DNA of 11,497 bases from a bacterium (GCA_025774205.1 JALGWK010000025.1:1-11497), one strand, 5' to 3'. Shown: positions 1-7,272, counted from the stretch's first letter. Notes: generated from the sequence alone by a model not told the origin. Numbers and translations are program-made.

Positions 1-1
1 C

Positions 2-624
2 CGGGTCTACGTCGTCTATCGGGAAACCGGCGCCGGACGCCCCGTTCTGGCCGCCACCCTGCTGGAACGGCTCACCGGCGTCACGTCGCTCCTGCTGCTC
101 GGACTGCTCGCCGTTCTCCTCCGGTTCGGTGATCTGGCCGATCCGTTCCGCTGGATGCTGCTGGTATTCACCGGCGGAGGGACTGTCGCCGGTCTCGTCC
201 TCATCCTCACCCCCGGCATCGTGGAACGGCTGATCGCTCCGATCACGCGGGGGCGGTCTCCCCGGACCCGGGAGCGGCTGGAGGGGGTGTTCGACGCCAT
301 GCGGCAGGGTGGGCGTCTGAAAACGATTTTGATGGTTGCGCGCAGGCGCTCGGGATCGCGGTCGCCCCGGGAGATCTGTTCGTGGTCGTACCGCTCATCG
401 CCACCGTGGCGGCCCTCCCCATCTCGATCGGTGGACTCGGTGTCAGGGAGTGGGCCGGGGTGCTTCTGCTGGCGCCGTTCGGGATCGCCGAACCGGAGGC
501 ACTCTCGATCGAAATCATGGCCTATCTCATCGGTGTTGCCACCAGTCTCGTGGGGGGGCTGATCTTCCTTTCAGGCAGGGAGGTGCGGCCTTCGGAGGTG
601 GAGTCGATCGATCCGGAGGTATAA
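2..624 (+). pseudogene. Flippase-like integral membrane protein (LPG synthase TM / UPF0104 family), 5'-truncated by window edge and frame-disrupted
   Basis: Two reading frames together encode one protein of the lysylphosphatidylglycerol-synthase transmembrane family (PF03706-like), proteins often found beside polysaccharide genes. The first frame enters at base 2 and reads LLERLTGVTSLLLLGLLA, the family's conserved ERLTG motif before a helix. It continues through GRLKTILMVA near 314-340 and then becomes Arg/Ser-rich nonsense. The C-terminal part lies in another frame (about 340-621) and reads AQALGIAVAPGDLF, then AALPISIGGLGVREW, the family's most conserved motif, followed by two hydrophobic stretches and a TAA at 622-624. 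Between the parts, a helix of roughly 15-20 residues that relatives carry seems to be missing, so a deletion explains it better than a single-base slip. The family assignment is secure from the motifs. Substrate is unknown. Whether the break is biological or an assembly artefact cannot be told from the sequence. Confidence 0.8.
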
Positions 625-634
625 TCTCCGACCG

Positions 635-1540
635 GTGGAGTCCCTCGAACCTCTCTACCGGGAGATCATGGATGCTCTCATCCATGTGCCCGATCACGAG
701 ATCCTCTTCATCAACGACGGATCAACCGATGGGAGCCGTGAGGTCCTCAAACGGATAGCGGGTGTCGACAGGAAGGTCCGGGTCGTCAATTTCCGTCGGA
801 ACTTCGGGAAATCAGCGGCCCTTGAAGCCGCTTTCAGGCGCGCCCGGGGACAGTTCGTGGCCACCCTCGACGCCGACCTGCAGGACGATCCCGCTGAAAT
901 CGTGCCGATGATGGAGCAGATGAAGAAGGAGAATCTCGATCTGGTGAGCGGCTGGAAGCAGGTCCGAAAGGATCCGCTCTCGAAGAAGATCCCCTCGAAA
1001 CTCTTCAATTTCGCGACCAGGATCTGCTCAGGATTGAAGCTGCATGATTTCAACTGCGGGCTGAAGGTCTACCGCCGTGAGGTAACCGGAGCCATCCGGA
1101 TCCATGGAGAACTCCACCGGTACATCCCCGCCATCGCGCACTGGTCCGGGTTCCGGGTGGGAGAGAGGCCGGTCAATCATCGGGAGCGACGATTCGGTAC
1201 GACGAAATTCGGCCCCAGCCGATTTCTCCATGGCTTCCTGGATCTCCTGACGGTCATGTTCCTGCGTCGGTATGTCTCCAGCCCCCTGCATTTCTTCGGT
1301 CTCGTGGGAGGAGCAGTCTTCCTGGCTGGAGCCGTCATCAACGTCTATCTCCTGATAGAGAAGATCCAGGGGAACGCGATCGGGGGACGACCGCTGCTGA
1401 TCCTGGCAGTGATGCTGGTGATCGTCGGGATCCAGTTCATCTCCTTCGGTCTGCTGGGCGAGATGATGGCCAGGGAACCGAAAGAAGGTGAGACGTACCA
1501 GATCGAGAGCTGCTGGCCCGACGATCGGGGAGCATGCTAG
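635..1540 (+). CDS. GtrB/DPM1-like family 2 glycosyltransferase with two C-terminal TM helices; N-terminus missing
   Basis: Family 2 glycosyltransferase of the kind that loads a sugar from a nucleotide donor onto polyprenyl phosphate at the cytoplasmic face of the membrane. Visible motifs: INDGSTDGS (residues 26-34), NFGKSAALEAAF, the DXD-type metal site in TLDADLQDDP (D79-D81), and FNCGLKVYRREV. Two hydrophobic helices lie near residues 214-243 and 252-278, as in GtrB/ArnC-type enzymes. The open frame begins at a GTG (635), but the sequence starts at VESLEPLYREI, so the usual first strand (VVIPVYNE-like) that binds the nucleotide is absent. A good Shine-Dalgarno GGAGG (615-619) lies 15 bases upstream of this GTG, as if a start codon and about 12-15 codons were removed between them. 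The C-terminus ends at a TAG formed by the left end of a repeat element and may also be altered. Probably inactive as read, or an assembly error. Confidence 0.8.
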   Translation: MESLEPLYREIMDALIHVPDHEILFINDGSTDGSREVLKRIAGVDRKVRVVNFRRNFGKSAALEAAFRRARGQFVATLDADLQDDPAEIVPMMEQMKKENLDLVSGWKQVRKDPLSKKIPSKLFNFATRICSGLKLHDFNCGLKVYRREVTGAIRIHGELHRYIPAIAHWSGFRVGERPVNHRERRFGTTKFGPSRFLHGFLDLLTVMFLRRYVSSPLHFFGLVGGAVFLAGAVINVYLLIEKIQGNAIGGRPLLILAVMLVIVGIQFISFGLLGEMMAREPKEGETYQIESCWPDDRGAC

Positions 1541-1700
1541 TGCCCTGTCATGCAACAAACGTTTCATTCGAGCGGCGCCGTATCCCGACCGGCTGCGTTG
1601 CGCCTCCTCCGCGATACTACTGCATCGCGGTCGTCGCCGCGCCTTGCCGTCCGGGCACGGCGTCACTCCGAGACTGACGTTTGTCACATAACATGACACT
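1539..1700. repeat. 162-bp inverted-repeat element (MITE/REP-like) between the GT2 and the flippase gene
   Basis: The ends are imperfect terminal inverted repeats: 1539-1562 and the reverse complement of 1677-1700 match at 19 of 24 positions without gaps, both starting AGTG and ending ACAAACGT. The interior contains a perfect 6-bp hairpin (CGCGAT 1610-1615 / ATCGCG 1624-1629, loop of 8) within GC-rich sequence that can extend pairing. There is no transposase and no convincing ORF inside, so it resembles a non-autonomous element. The first 15 bases recur with one mismatch at 6488-6502. I see no clear target-site duplication. The left end supplies the TAG stop of the upstream GT2 (1538-1540), and the right end contains the ATG (1693) used by the downstream gene. 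An alternative reading is a conserved structured RNA or terminator-like element. Confidence 0.6.
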
Positions 1701-3264
1701 CGGTCCCACCCTGAAGACGCTCACCAGGCAGACGGCCGTCTACAGCGTCGGCGATCTCCTGGTCAAATCACTCTCCTTCCTGCTGATCCCCATCCTCACC
1801 CGGGTCTGGGCGCATGATGGCCCGGAGATGGGCACCTACGGACTCCTCCACCTGGCTGAGGCGGTCGCCTACATCTTCTTCAACCTCGGACTGGCCACGG
1901 CGATCATCAAGGTGCTCTCTGATTATCGGCACACCCGGGCCCGATCCTCGGTGGTCTTCACCACCGTGGGGATCCTGCTGAGCCTCTCGCTGGGACTCTT
2001 CATTCTGGCCTGGATGGCGGCGCCCCATATCGCGGGCCCGCTGCTGGGGGACACAACCGCGCCGGCTGATGCCCGGCTCTTCCTGCGGCTGACCTTTCTG
2101 GCCACCTATCTCTCGACCTTCCGTTTCGTGACCCTCAGCGTCCTCCGGGTGGAGGGCCGACCGGTCCTCTACACCCTGCTCAATATCATCAACTTCGTCA
2201 CCTACGTGGGTGTCGCGATCTGGCTGGTGGTCTTCGAGGACCTCGGCGTGCTCGGAATCGTCTACGCCAACCTCACCGCGAGCGTGGTGATGCTGGCGAT
2301 CTCGGTGGCGCTGCTGCAGGCCAGGTGGCATCGTCCCTTCTCTGGCAGCCGTGCCGGAGCGCTCTTCAAATTCGGCCTTCCCCTCCTCCCGAACGGACTC
2401 GCCCTGTGGGCGCTGGCGCTCCTCGACCGGTGGTTCCTGCTGCACCTGGCTCCGAATCAGGAAATCGGGATCGCAATGGCCGGTCAGTACGACATCGCGT
2501 ACCGGTTCGGGATGATCGTCTCCTTCCTCCTGGTGATTCCGCTGCGGACCGCCTGGGTGCCGACCCTCTTCCAGATCCGTGATCACAAAGACGCCCCCAG
2601 GATCATAGGTCGCCTCCTGACGTGGGTGGTGGCCCTCGGGAGCGGACTGGCCCTGTCGCTCAGCCTGTTCGCGCCCGAGATCATCGTGATCGCCGCCGGC
2701 AGCGAATGGCTGGCCGCCGCCGCGCCGCTGCCGCTGATAGCGTTCGGTTATATGGCCTACGGGGTGAGCCAGATCGGTGACGCCGGCATCCTCGCCCGTG
2801 ACCGCACCTCTGTCTATCCGATGATCACCCTCTCCTCGGTGGTGATAAACGTTGCCCTCTGCGGGCTCCTGATCCCGTCCCACGGGATGATGGGGGCCGC
2901 CTGGGCTACATTCGTCGCCTACCTCTGGCACGCCCTGCTCGTAACCCGGGTGTCGTGGTCGATCGAACCGTTCCAGCTTGAATGGAAACGGCTTGTAGTC
3001 GTCATCGCGACCGTATCCGTCATACTGCTGGCGAACGGACTGCTGCCGGAGATGGGACTCGGGCTCTCGATCGCCGCCAGGGCGGGGCTCCTTCTTCTCT
3101 ACCCCGTGCTGCTCCGCGTATTCGGCTTCCTTTCTGCCGACGAACGGGCGGCGCTGGCCAGGTTCGGAACGCGGGGTGGAACCGGGGACGAGAGTGGGGA
3201 GGAGAGCGGGGAGGACGGTGCCGATGGGCAGCGGCCGGAACATCGGGAAGAGGAAACGTCATGA
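1693..3264 (+). CDS. Wzx/RfbX-type oligosaccharide flippase (MOP/MATE superfamily)
   Basis: A 523-residue polytopic membrane protein of the polysaccharide biosynthesis (Polysacc_synt) family, which moves lipid-linked oligosaccharide across the inner membrane. The N-terminus (TLTRQTAVYSVGDLLVKSL, then SFLLIPILTRVW) is the typical first amphipathic segment and helix, and the protein has about 12-14 hydrophobic segments, the usual size. The family's central pattern is visible around FGLPLLPNGLALWALALLDRWFL. A TTG at 1681 is also in frame, but ATG 1693 gives the normal family start. Neither has a convincing Shine-Dalgarno, and the ATG lies in the right terminal repeat of the 1539-1700 element. 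The C-terminal tail (about 35 residues) is hydrophilic and acidic, partly from a 12-bp tandem duplication (3190-3201 and 3202-3213, one mismatch) encoding ESGE twice. It overlaps the next gene by 4 bp (ATGA), indicating translational coupling. The specific glycan is unknown. Confidence 0.88.
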   Translation: MTLGPTLKTLTRQTAVYSVGDLLVKSLSFLLIPILTRVWAHDGPEMGTYGLLHLAEAVAYIFFNLGLATAIIKVLSDYRHTRARSSVVFTTVGILLSLSLGLFILAWMAAPHIAGPLLGDTTAPADARLFLRLTFLATYLSTFRFVTLSVLRVEGRPVLYTLLNIINFVTYVGVAIWLVVFEDLGVLGIVYANLTASVVMLAISVALLQARWHRPFSGSRAGALFKFGLPLLPNGLALWALALLDRWFLLHLAPNQEIGIAMAGQYDIAYRFGMIVSFLLVIPLRTAWVPTLFQIRDHKDAPRIIGRLLTWVVALGSGLALSLSLFAPEIIVIAAGSEWLAAAAPLPLIAFGYMAYGVSQIGDAGILARDRTSVYPMITLSSVVINVALCGLLIPSHGMMGAAWATFVAYLWHALLVTRVSWSIEPFQLEWKRLVVVIATVSVILLANGLLPEMGLGLSIAARAGLLLLYPVLLRVFGFLSADERAALARFGTRGGTGDESGEESGEDGADGQRPEHREEETS

Positions 3265-4163
3265 GAGTGGCGGTGACCGGCGCGGCTGGACTTCTGGGCC
3301 AGAAGATGGTCGAGTCGGCCCTGACCGGAGGGAGTGAAGTCTTTCCGTTCGATATGATCGGCGGTTCAGAGACCGCCGCGGGACCGGTCGTGGAACTCGA
3401 TATCACCAGCGCCGCAGAGGTTCGGAATGAGATTGCTTCATGCGGTCCCGACTGGATCGTGAACACCGCGGCTTTTACCGCCGTAGATGACAGCGAAGGG
3501 GATGACCGAAGAGTGCACGAGGTGAATGTGGTCGGCGTGGAGAACCTGCTGGCCGCGGCCTCGGCCGGAGGGTGCCGACTCCTGACCCTCTCGACCGATT
3601 ATGTCTTTGACGGGAGCGCGGGGCCTTACGAGGAGGATGACATGCGGAATCCCCTCGGGGTTTACGGCGCTTCGAAGGCGGCGATGGAGGATGCCGTGAT
3701 CTCACATGGCGGTTCTCATCTGATCGTCCGGACCATGGTCCTCTACGGAGCCGCGCCGGGAGTGCGGACCAACTTCGGTCTCTGGGTACTGCAGAACCTG
3801 AGAGCCGACCGGGAGATGACGATCGTCACCGATCAGATGGGCAATCCCACCCTGGCCTCAGATCTGGCCCGGCTCCTCCTCGAGATGATGGAACGCGGGG
3901 CAGAGGGTACCTGGCATGTCGCGGGAAGGGATCGGGTCAGTCGTTTCGACTTTGCGGTGGCGCTTGCACGCGCCTTCGGTCTCGATAAGAATCTCATCAG
4001 ACCGGTGCGGACGATCGACCTCGGACAGGCGGCTGACCGTCCGCTCGAATCGGGCTTCACCCTGCGCCGACTGCAGGACGACCTGCGGCTTGAGCCCCTT
4101 GGTCTGGACGCCAGTCTGGGATCGTTCCGCGCCGAGGTGGAAAGGTATGGAGACGGCCGTTGA
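3261..4163 (+). CDS. rmlD: dTDP-4-dehydrorhamnose reductase (RmlD family)
   Basis: Extended short-chain dehydrogenase of 300 residues, the usual RmlD length. It reduces dTDP-4-dehydro-6-deoxy-L-mannose to dTDP-L-rhamnose with NAD(P)H in the cytoplasm. Visible features in order: the dinucleotide-binding GAAGLLG (7-13), NTAAFTAVDDSE, STDYVFDG (111-118), the catalytic Y135 and K139 in YGASK, VRTMVLYG, then DQMGNPTLASDLA and the C-terminal RPLESGFTL segment. The ATG at 3261 overlaps the flippase stop as ATGA and has a purine-rich GGAAGAGGAAA leader just upstream, so this start is preferred over the much longer open frame that extends into the flippase gene. The rmlC gene lies about 6 kb downstream on the other strand, supporting the rhamnose assignment. 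rmlA and rmlB are not seen. A related NDP-sugar reductase with another substrate remains possible. Confidence 0.88.
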   Translation: MRVAVTGAAGLLGQKMVESALTGGSEVFPFDMIGGSETAAGPVVELDITSAAEVRNEIASCGPDWIVNTAAFTAVDDSEGDDRRVHEVNVVGVENLLAAASAGGCRLLTLSTDYVFDGSAGPYEEDDMRNPLGVYGASKAAMEDAVISHGGSHLIVRTMVLYGAAPGVRTNFGLWVLQNLRADREMTIVTDQMGNPTLASDLARLLLEMMERGAEGTWHVAGRDRVSRFDFAVALARAFGLDKNLIRPVRTIDLGQAADRPLESGFTLRRLQDDLRLEPLGLDASLGSFRAEVERYGDGR

Positions 4164-4891
4164 ACGCGGAGAGACGTGAACGGGGATTGGTGATCATCCC
4201 CACCTACAACGAAGCAGACAACATCCAGCGTGTCATCCGCGGGGTATTCGATCAGGCTCTGCCGCTCGATATCCTCGTGGTGGATGATGCCTCTCCCGAC
4301 GGGACCGCCGATCTGGTGCGGGAACTCATGGACGGGGAGAATCACCTCCACCTGGAGACCCGGACCGCCAAGCTGGGCCTCGGCAGTGCCTACATCCACG
4401 GCATGAAATGGGCCCTCGAACGCGACTACGATTACATCTTCGAGATGGACGCGGACCTCTCCCACGATCCCCGATACCTGCCCGATCTCTTCTGGGTCCT
4501 GAAAGACAATGATATCGCGCTTGGCTCTCGATATGTCCAGGGGGTGAATGTGGTCAACTGGCCGATGTCCAGGCTCATACTATCCTGGCTGGCGAACATT
4601 TATGCGCGCCTGGTCACCGGCCTCCCCGTGCACGATTCCACGAGCGGTTTCAAGGGCTTCCATCGCGAGGTCCTGGAACAGATCGACCTGGACCGTGTCC
4701 TCAGTGACGGGTACGCCTTCCAGATCGAGATGGTCTATCGGGCGTGGAAGCTCGGCTTTCAGGTCAGGGAGGTCTCGATCACCTTCGTGGAGCGCCGTTC
4801 GGGGATCAGCAAGATGTCGAAGGGTGTGATCTGGGAGGCGGTCTGGATGGTGTGGTACCTGAGAATCTCCTCCTTCCTCGGGCGTCTCTGA
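4160..4891 (+). CDS. Soluble polyprenol-phosphate mannosyltransferase-like GT2 (DPM1 type)
   Basis: Family 2 glycosyltransferase of 243 residues, single catalytic domain without C-terminal membrane helices, closely resembling dolichol/polyprenol monophosphomannose synthase. Motifs: VIIPTYNEADN (11-21), VVDDASPDGT (40-49), GLGSAYIHGMKWAL, EMDADLSHDP with the DXD at D97-D99, GSRYVQGVNVVNWP, STSGFKGFHREVL and ERRSGISKMS. All expected catalytic segments are present. The start is a TTG (4160) overlapping the rmlD stop as TTGA, with GGAG at 4149-4152 giving good spacing. No ATG is available before the conserved core, so the TTG is likely real. The expected product is a polyprenyl-phosphate-linked mannose or similar hexose that serves as donor for reactions outside the membrane. 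The donor sugar cannot be read from sequence. Confidence 0.88.
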   Translation: MNAERRERGLVIIPTYNEADNIQRVIRGVFDQALPLDILVVDDASPDGTADLVRELMDGENHLHLETRTAKLGLGSAYIHGMKWALERDYDYIFEMDADLSHDPRYLPDLFWVLKDNDIALGSRYVQGVNVVNWPMSRLILSWLANIYARLVTGLPVHDSTSGFKGFHREVLEQIDLDRVLSDGYAFQIEMVYRAWKLGFQVREVSITFVERRSGISKMSKGVIWEAVWMVWYLRISSFLGRL

Positions 4892-4892
4892 T

Positions 4893-4907
4893 CCGCCGTT
4901 CCGGCGG
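4893..4907 (+). other. Short GC hairpin overlapping the ribosome-binding region of the phosphodiesterase gene
   Basis: In the 24-bp gap before the ATG at 4916, CCGCCG (4893-4898) pairs perfectly with CGGCGG (4902-4907) around a 3-base loop. The descending arm runs into GGCGGGA, the only purine-rich sequence that could act as Shine-Dalgarno for the next gene, so folding could limit initiation. No T run follows, so it is unlikely to be a terminator. Confidence 0.4.
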
Positions 4908-4915
4908 GAACTTCG

Positions 4916-6460
4916 ATGGCCTCTGAACGAGCTGTCCTCATCATCGGGATCGATGGCGGCACCTGGACCGTTCTGCGTCCCGCCATTGAGACAGGTGTGA
5001 TGCCCCACCTGGCCGGCCTCGTGGAGGAGGGGGCCTCGGGGGTGTGTGAATCAACGGTGCCGGCGATCACACCGGCCGCCTGGTCTTCGTTCCAGGTGGG
5101 CGCGGGGCCGGGGAGAACCGGGATTGTTGATTTTTTCGGCTGGGACCGGAAGCTGCAGAAGCTTCTCCCGGCCGACACGCGCCGACTCCCCCCGACCGTA
5201 TGGGAGACGGCCGGAGAGAGTGGGGCCCGGGTAGGGGTCATGAACCTGCCCATGAGCTGGCCCCCGCGGCCGGTGAACGGTTACCTGGTATCGGGTCTCA
5301 TGACCCCCTCCCTCGAGTCGGATTTCACCTGGCCGCCGCATCTCGCCGGTGAACTGCTGGCAGCTCATCCCGATTACCATCTCTTCCATCTCGAGACGGC
5401 GGTAGAGGAAGCCAGCCGGGAGAGCCTCGAAGCGTTCCTGGACTGGATCGGCGGGGTGGTTGAGGGACGCGGTCGGGCCGCCCGCTGGCTGCTTGGACGG
5501 GAGCCGCTTGATCTCTTCATGGTCCATTTCCAGGCGGTTGATGTTCTTCAGCACGTGCTGTGGGCCTATCTCGATCCGGAGCATCCGAGGTTCGATCCCG
5601 TCCGGAACCGGCTCATACAGGACCGCTTCTTCACGCTCCTCGATCGCGAGATAGCCCTGATCGGTCAGGCCTTCGCGGAGAGCGCCCCCGCCACCCCGCT
5701 CACCCTCCTGATCTCCGATCACGGATTCCAGACCCACCTCGGGCGGTTCAGCCTCTGGCGCTGGTTGCGGGAGAGAGGGCACCTCCAGGTTGACCTCTCC
5801 GGACAGGCCGGGGAAGGCCCCGGGAACGATGGACCGACGCTCGATCCCGCCCGCTCGACGGCCATCCCCGGCGGACGGAGCAATGAAGCCTTCATCTGGC
5901 TGACGGAGGAAGGGGCGGCGCGAGAACGGACCGGGAACGCGTTGCGGCAGGGGCTGGAGGAGGTGCGTGATCCTGGGACCGGAACCCGGGTCGTGGAGCG
6001 GGTGTGGTGGCGGGAGGATCTATACCGGGGTGACCGCCTTGACGATCTTCCCGACCTGGTCGTGGTCCCGGCCGGCGGCTGGTCGATCACCGGCCGCTGG
6101 GAGCGGGAAGAGGAGCTCTTCCGGCCGATTGTCTCAGGCGAGGATTTCCACATTGGACGCCATCACCCCGACGGGATCGTGGTGGTCTCGGGCGCGGGGG
6201 TGCGACCGGAGAAGGGTGTCAGGGCCCGGCTCATCGATATCGCGCCGACAGTGCTGGCCGGCCTGGGGATCGCGCCCTTACCCGGAATGGATGGTACGGT
6301 CCTGCCTTTCCTGCCGGGTGAGGATCGCCCGACTCTTCAGTCCGATCGTGCCGGGGGGCATCCCGACCGGGCGGAGACCGACTATTCGCCGGGGGAGGCC
6401 TACACCCCCGAGGAACAGGCAATGGTGGAGAAGCGACTCAGAGACCTCGGCTACCTATAG
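4916..6460 (+). CDS. Alkaline phosphatase superfamily protein (type I phosphodiesterase / nucleotide pyrophosphatase family)
   Basis: A 514-residue AP-superfamily hydrolase, probably cytoplasmic since no signal peptide is seen. Two-metal site residues can be assigned by motif: D13 in IIGIDGGTW; likely nucleophile T52 in PAITPAAWSSF; D209 and H213 in VDVLQHVLW; D268-H269 in ISDHGF; and H416 in HHPDGIVVVSG. The segment RLIDIAPTVLAGLGI and the extreme C-terminus ending LRDLGYL are typical of a bacterial subfamily commonly found near glycosyltransferase genes. The Gly-Lys-His-Gly-like turn seen in relatives reads GPGRTGIVDFFGW here, so the histidine at that point is replaced by threonine. It follows the GT2 by 24 bp and closes the transcription unit before an intrinsic terminator. 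The substrate is unknown; a lipid- or sugar-linked phosphodiester in the same pathway is an inference. Confidence 0.85.
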   Translation: MASERAVLIIGIDGGTWTVLRPAIETGVMPHLAGLVEEGASGVCESTVPAITPAAWSSFQVGAGPGRTGIVDFFGWDRKLQKLLPADTRRLPPTVWETAGESGARVGVMNLPMSWPPRPVNGYLVSGLMTPSLESDFTWPPHLAGELLAAHPDYHLFHLETAVEEASRESLEAFLDWIGGVVEGRGRAARWLLGREPLDLFMVHFQAVDVLQHVLWAYLDPEHPRFDPVRNRLIQDRFFTLLDREIALIGQAFAESAPATPLTLLISDHGFQTHLGRFSLWRWLRERGHLQVDLSGQAGEGPGNDGPTLDPARSTAIPGGRSNEAFIWLTEEGAARERTGNALRQGLEEVRDPGTGTRVVERVWWREDLYRGDRLDDLPDLVVVPAGGWSITGRWEREEELFRPIVSGEDFHIGRHHPDGIVVVSGAGVRPEKGVRARLIDIAPTVLAGLGIAPLPGMDGTVLPFLPGEDRPTLQSDRAGGHPDRAETDYSPGEAYTPEEQAMVEKRLRDLGYL

Positions 6461-6487
6461 GAGCCGGTTACTCCGACAGGCTCCTTT
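6459..6487 (+). terminator. Intrinsic (rho-independent) terminator after the phosphodiesterase gene
   Basis: A perfect 7-bp stem AGGAGCC (6459-6465) / GGCTCCT (6479-6485) with a 13-base loop is followed by a short T run (6485-6487). It begins inside the stop codon of the preceding gene and separates the upstream unit from the acyltransferase-led unit. The T run is short, so termination may be partial. Confidence 0.6.
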
Positions 6488-6544
6488 AGTGCCCTGTCAC
6501 GCGGCATGGCACTGGTGCCCTACCCACGTCACTTGCCAGGCACT
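6488..6544. repeat. 57-bp inverted-repeat element sharing its end with the 1539-1700 element
   Basis: It starts AGTGCCCTGTCACGC, which matches 14 of 15 bases of the left end of the 162-bp element (AGTGCCCTGTCATGC), and ends in TGCCAGGCACT, an inverted copy of the AGTGCC end. The hexamer GGCACT also occurs internally (6508-6513), next to GTGCC (6515-6519), making a second palindrome. Like the larger copy, it lies directly downstream of a gene end. The hexamer-level matches in the middle could be chance; the 15-base end match is the firm evidence. Confidence 0.45.
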
Positions 6545-6602
6545 CCCGACCGCCTGTACTCTGCAGTATCATGATAATCGAGCCTGAATCGGGGAGAGCG
6601 GC

Positions 6603-7262
6603 GTGAAACCTCTGGTGCTGTTCGGGGCCACACATTTCGGTGAGGTAATCGGCCAGCTCTTCAGGGACATGAACGACACCGAAGAGCAGTGGGATATCCT
6701 CGGATTCCTGGACGACGATCAGCGGAAGTGGCAGAGTACCCATCTCGACCTGCCCGTCCTGGGCGGAATCGACTGGCTGAGCGAAAGCGCTCCCGGTGAG
6801 ACCGTGGCAGCGATCTCGATCGGTCATCCGGCCTACCGGAGGCAGGTCGCCGGCCGGCTCACGGAAGTCGGTGTACGGTACGCGACCGGAATCCATCCCT
6901 CCGTGATCTCCAGTCCCTCCACCCGGTTTGGAGAGGGCTCGCTGGTGATGGCCGGCTGTGTGTTCGCCAACCGGGTCACGACCGGGGCGCATGTCGTAGT
7001 GAATCCCGGCACGATCGTCGGTCACCACACCACGATCGGCGCTTTCTCCACCATCAACGCGGGCGTGAAGATCGCCGGAGATGTCGACCTGGGGGAGGGC
7101 ACCTATGTCGGTATCGGTGCCTCGATCAGTGACAAACTGTCGATCGGCAAGGGCACCATAATCGGCGGCGGGACCATGGTCATCGAGTCGGTCGACTCCT
7201 TCGTCACGGCGGTCGGCGTGCCTGCCAAGGTCATCAAGCAGAGGGAGAACGACTTCGACTGA
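6603..7262 (+). CDS. PglD/NeuD-type sugar O/N-acyltransferase (left-handed beta-helix)
   Basis: 219 residues. The N-terminal part is a small Rossmann-like domain (LVLFGATHFGEVI at 4-16, then DILGFLDDD) that binds the sugar nucleotide in this family. From about residue 100 the sequence becomes hexapeptide-repeat left-handed beta-helix (for example VVVNPGTIVGHHTTIG and GEGTYVGIGASI), ending in the usual VGVPAKVIK. H141 in VGHH is the likely catalytic base. PglD acetylates the 4-amino group of UDP-amino sugars and NeuD-type enzymes act on sialic acid; either acyl transfer to an amino sugar or to a hydroxyl is possible here. The start is GTG at 6603 with GGGGAGAG at 6591-6598 as Shine-Dalgarno. 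It is the first gene after a terminator and so probably heads a new unit, but I could not find a convincing promoter in 6545-6602. Confidence 0.85.
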   Translation: MKPLVLFGATHFGEVIGQLFRDMNDTEEQWDILGFLDDDQRKWQSTHLDLPVLGGIDWLSESAPGETVAAISIGHPAYRRQVAGRLTEVGVRYATGIHPSVISSPSTRFGEGSLVMAGCVFANRVTTGAHVVVNPGTIVGHHTTIGAFSTINAGVKIAGDVDLGEGTYVGIGASISDKLSIGKGTIIGGGTMVIESVDSFVTAVGVPAKVIKQRENDFD

Positions 7263-7272
7263 TCGCCCGATA

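Noticed and set aside
1028-1699. Long minus-strand open frame across the GT2 end and the repeat element
   Set aside because: It is antisense to a clear glycosyltransferase, has low-complexity charged composition and no recognisable domain; the openness is a high-GC shadow effect.
1539-1700. Small RNA gene or riboswitch
   Set aside because: The hairpin is suggestive, but the paired terminal inverted repeats and recurrence of the end at 6488 fit a dispersed element better; no known riboswitch core is recognisable.
1768-3243. 491-codon minus-strand open frame opposite the flippase
   Set aside because: Composition is Gly/Asp/Glu/Arg/Pro-rich with no domain, as expected for the antisense of a GC-rich membrane-protein gene.
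2982-3260. N-terminal extension of rmlD into the flippase gene
   Set aside because: The extension is Arg/Pro-rich and lies over coding sequence in another frame; the Rossmann motif begins right after the ATG at 3261.
6533-6562. Possible promoter TTGCCA / TACTCT before the acyltransferase gene
   Set aside because: The -10 is a poor match, the -35 overlaps the repeat element, and another weak -10 (TATCAT, 6567-6572) has no partner; too weak to annotate.
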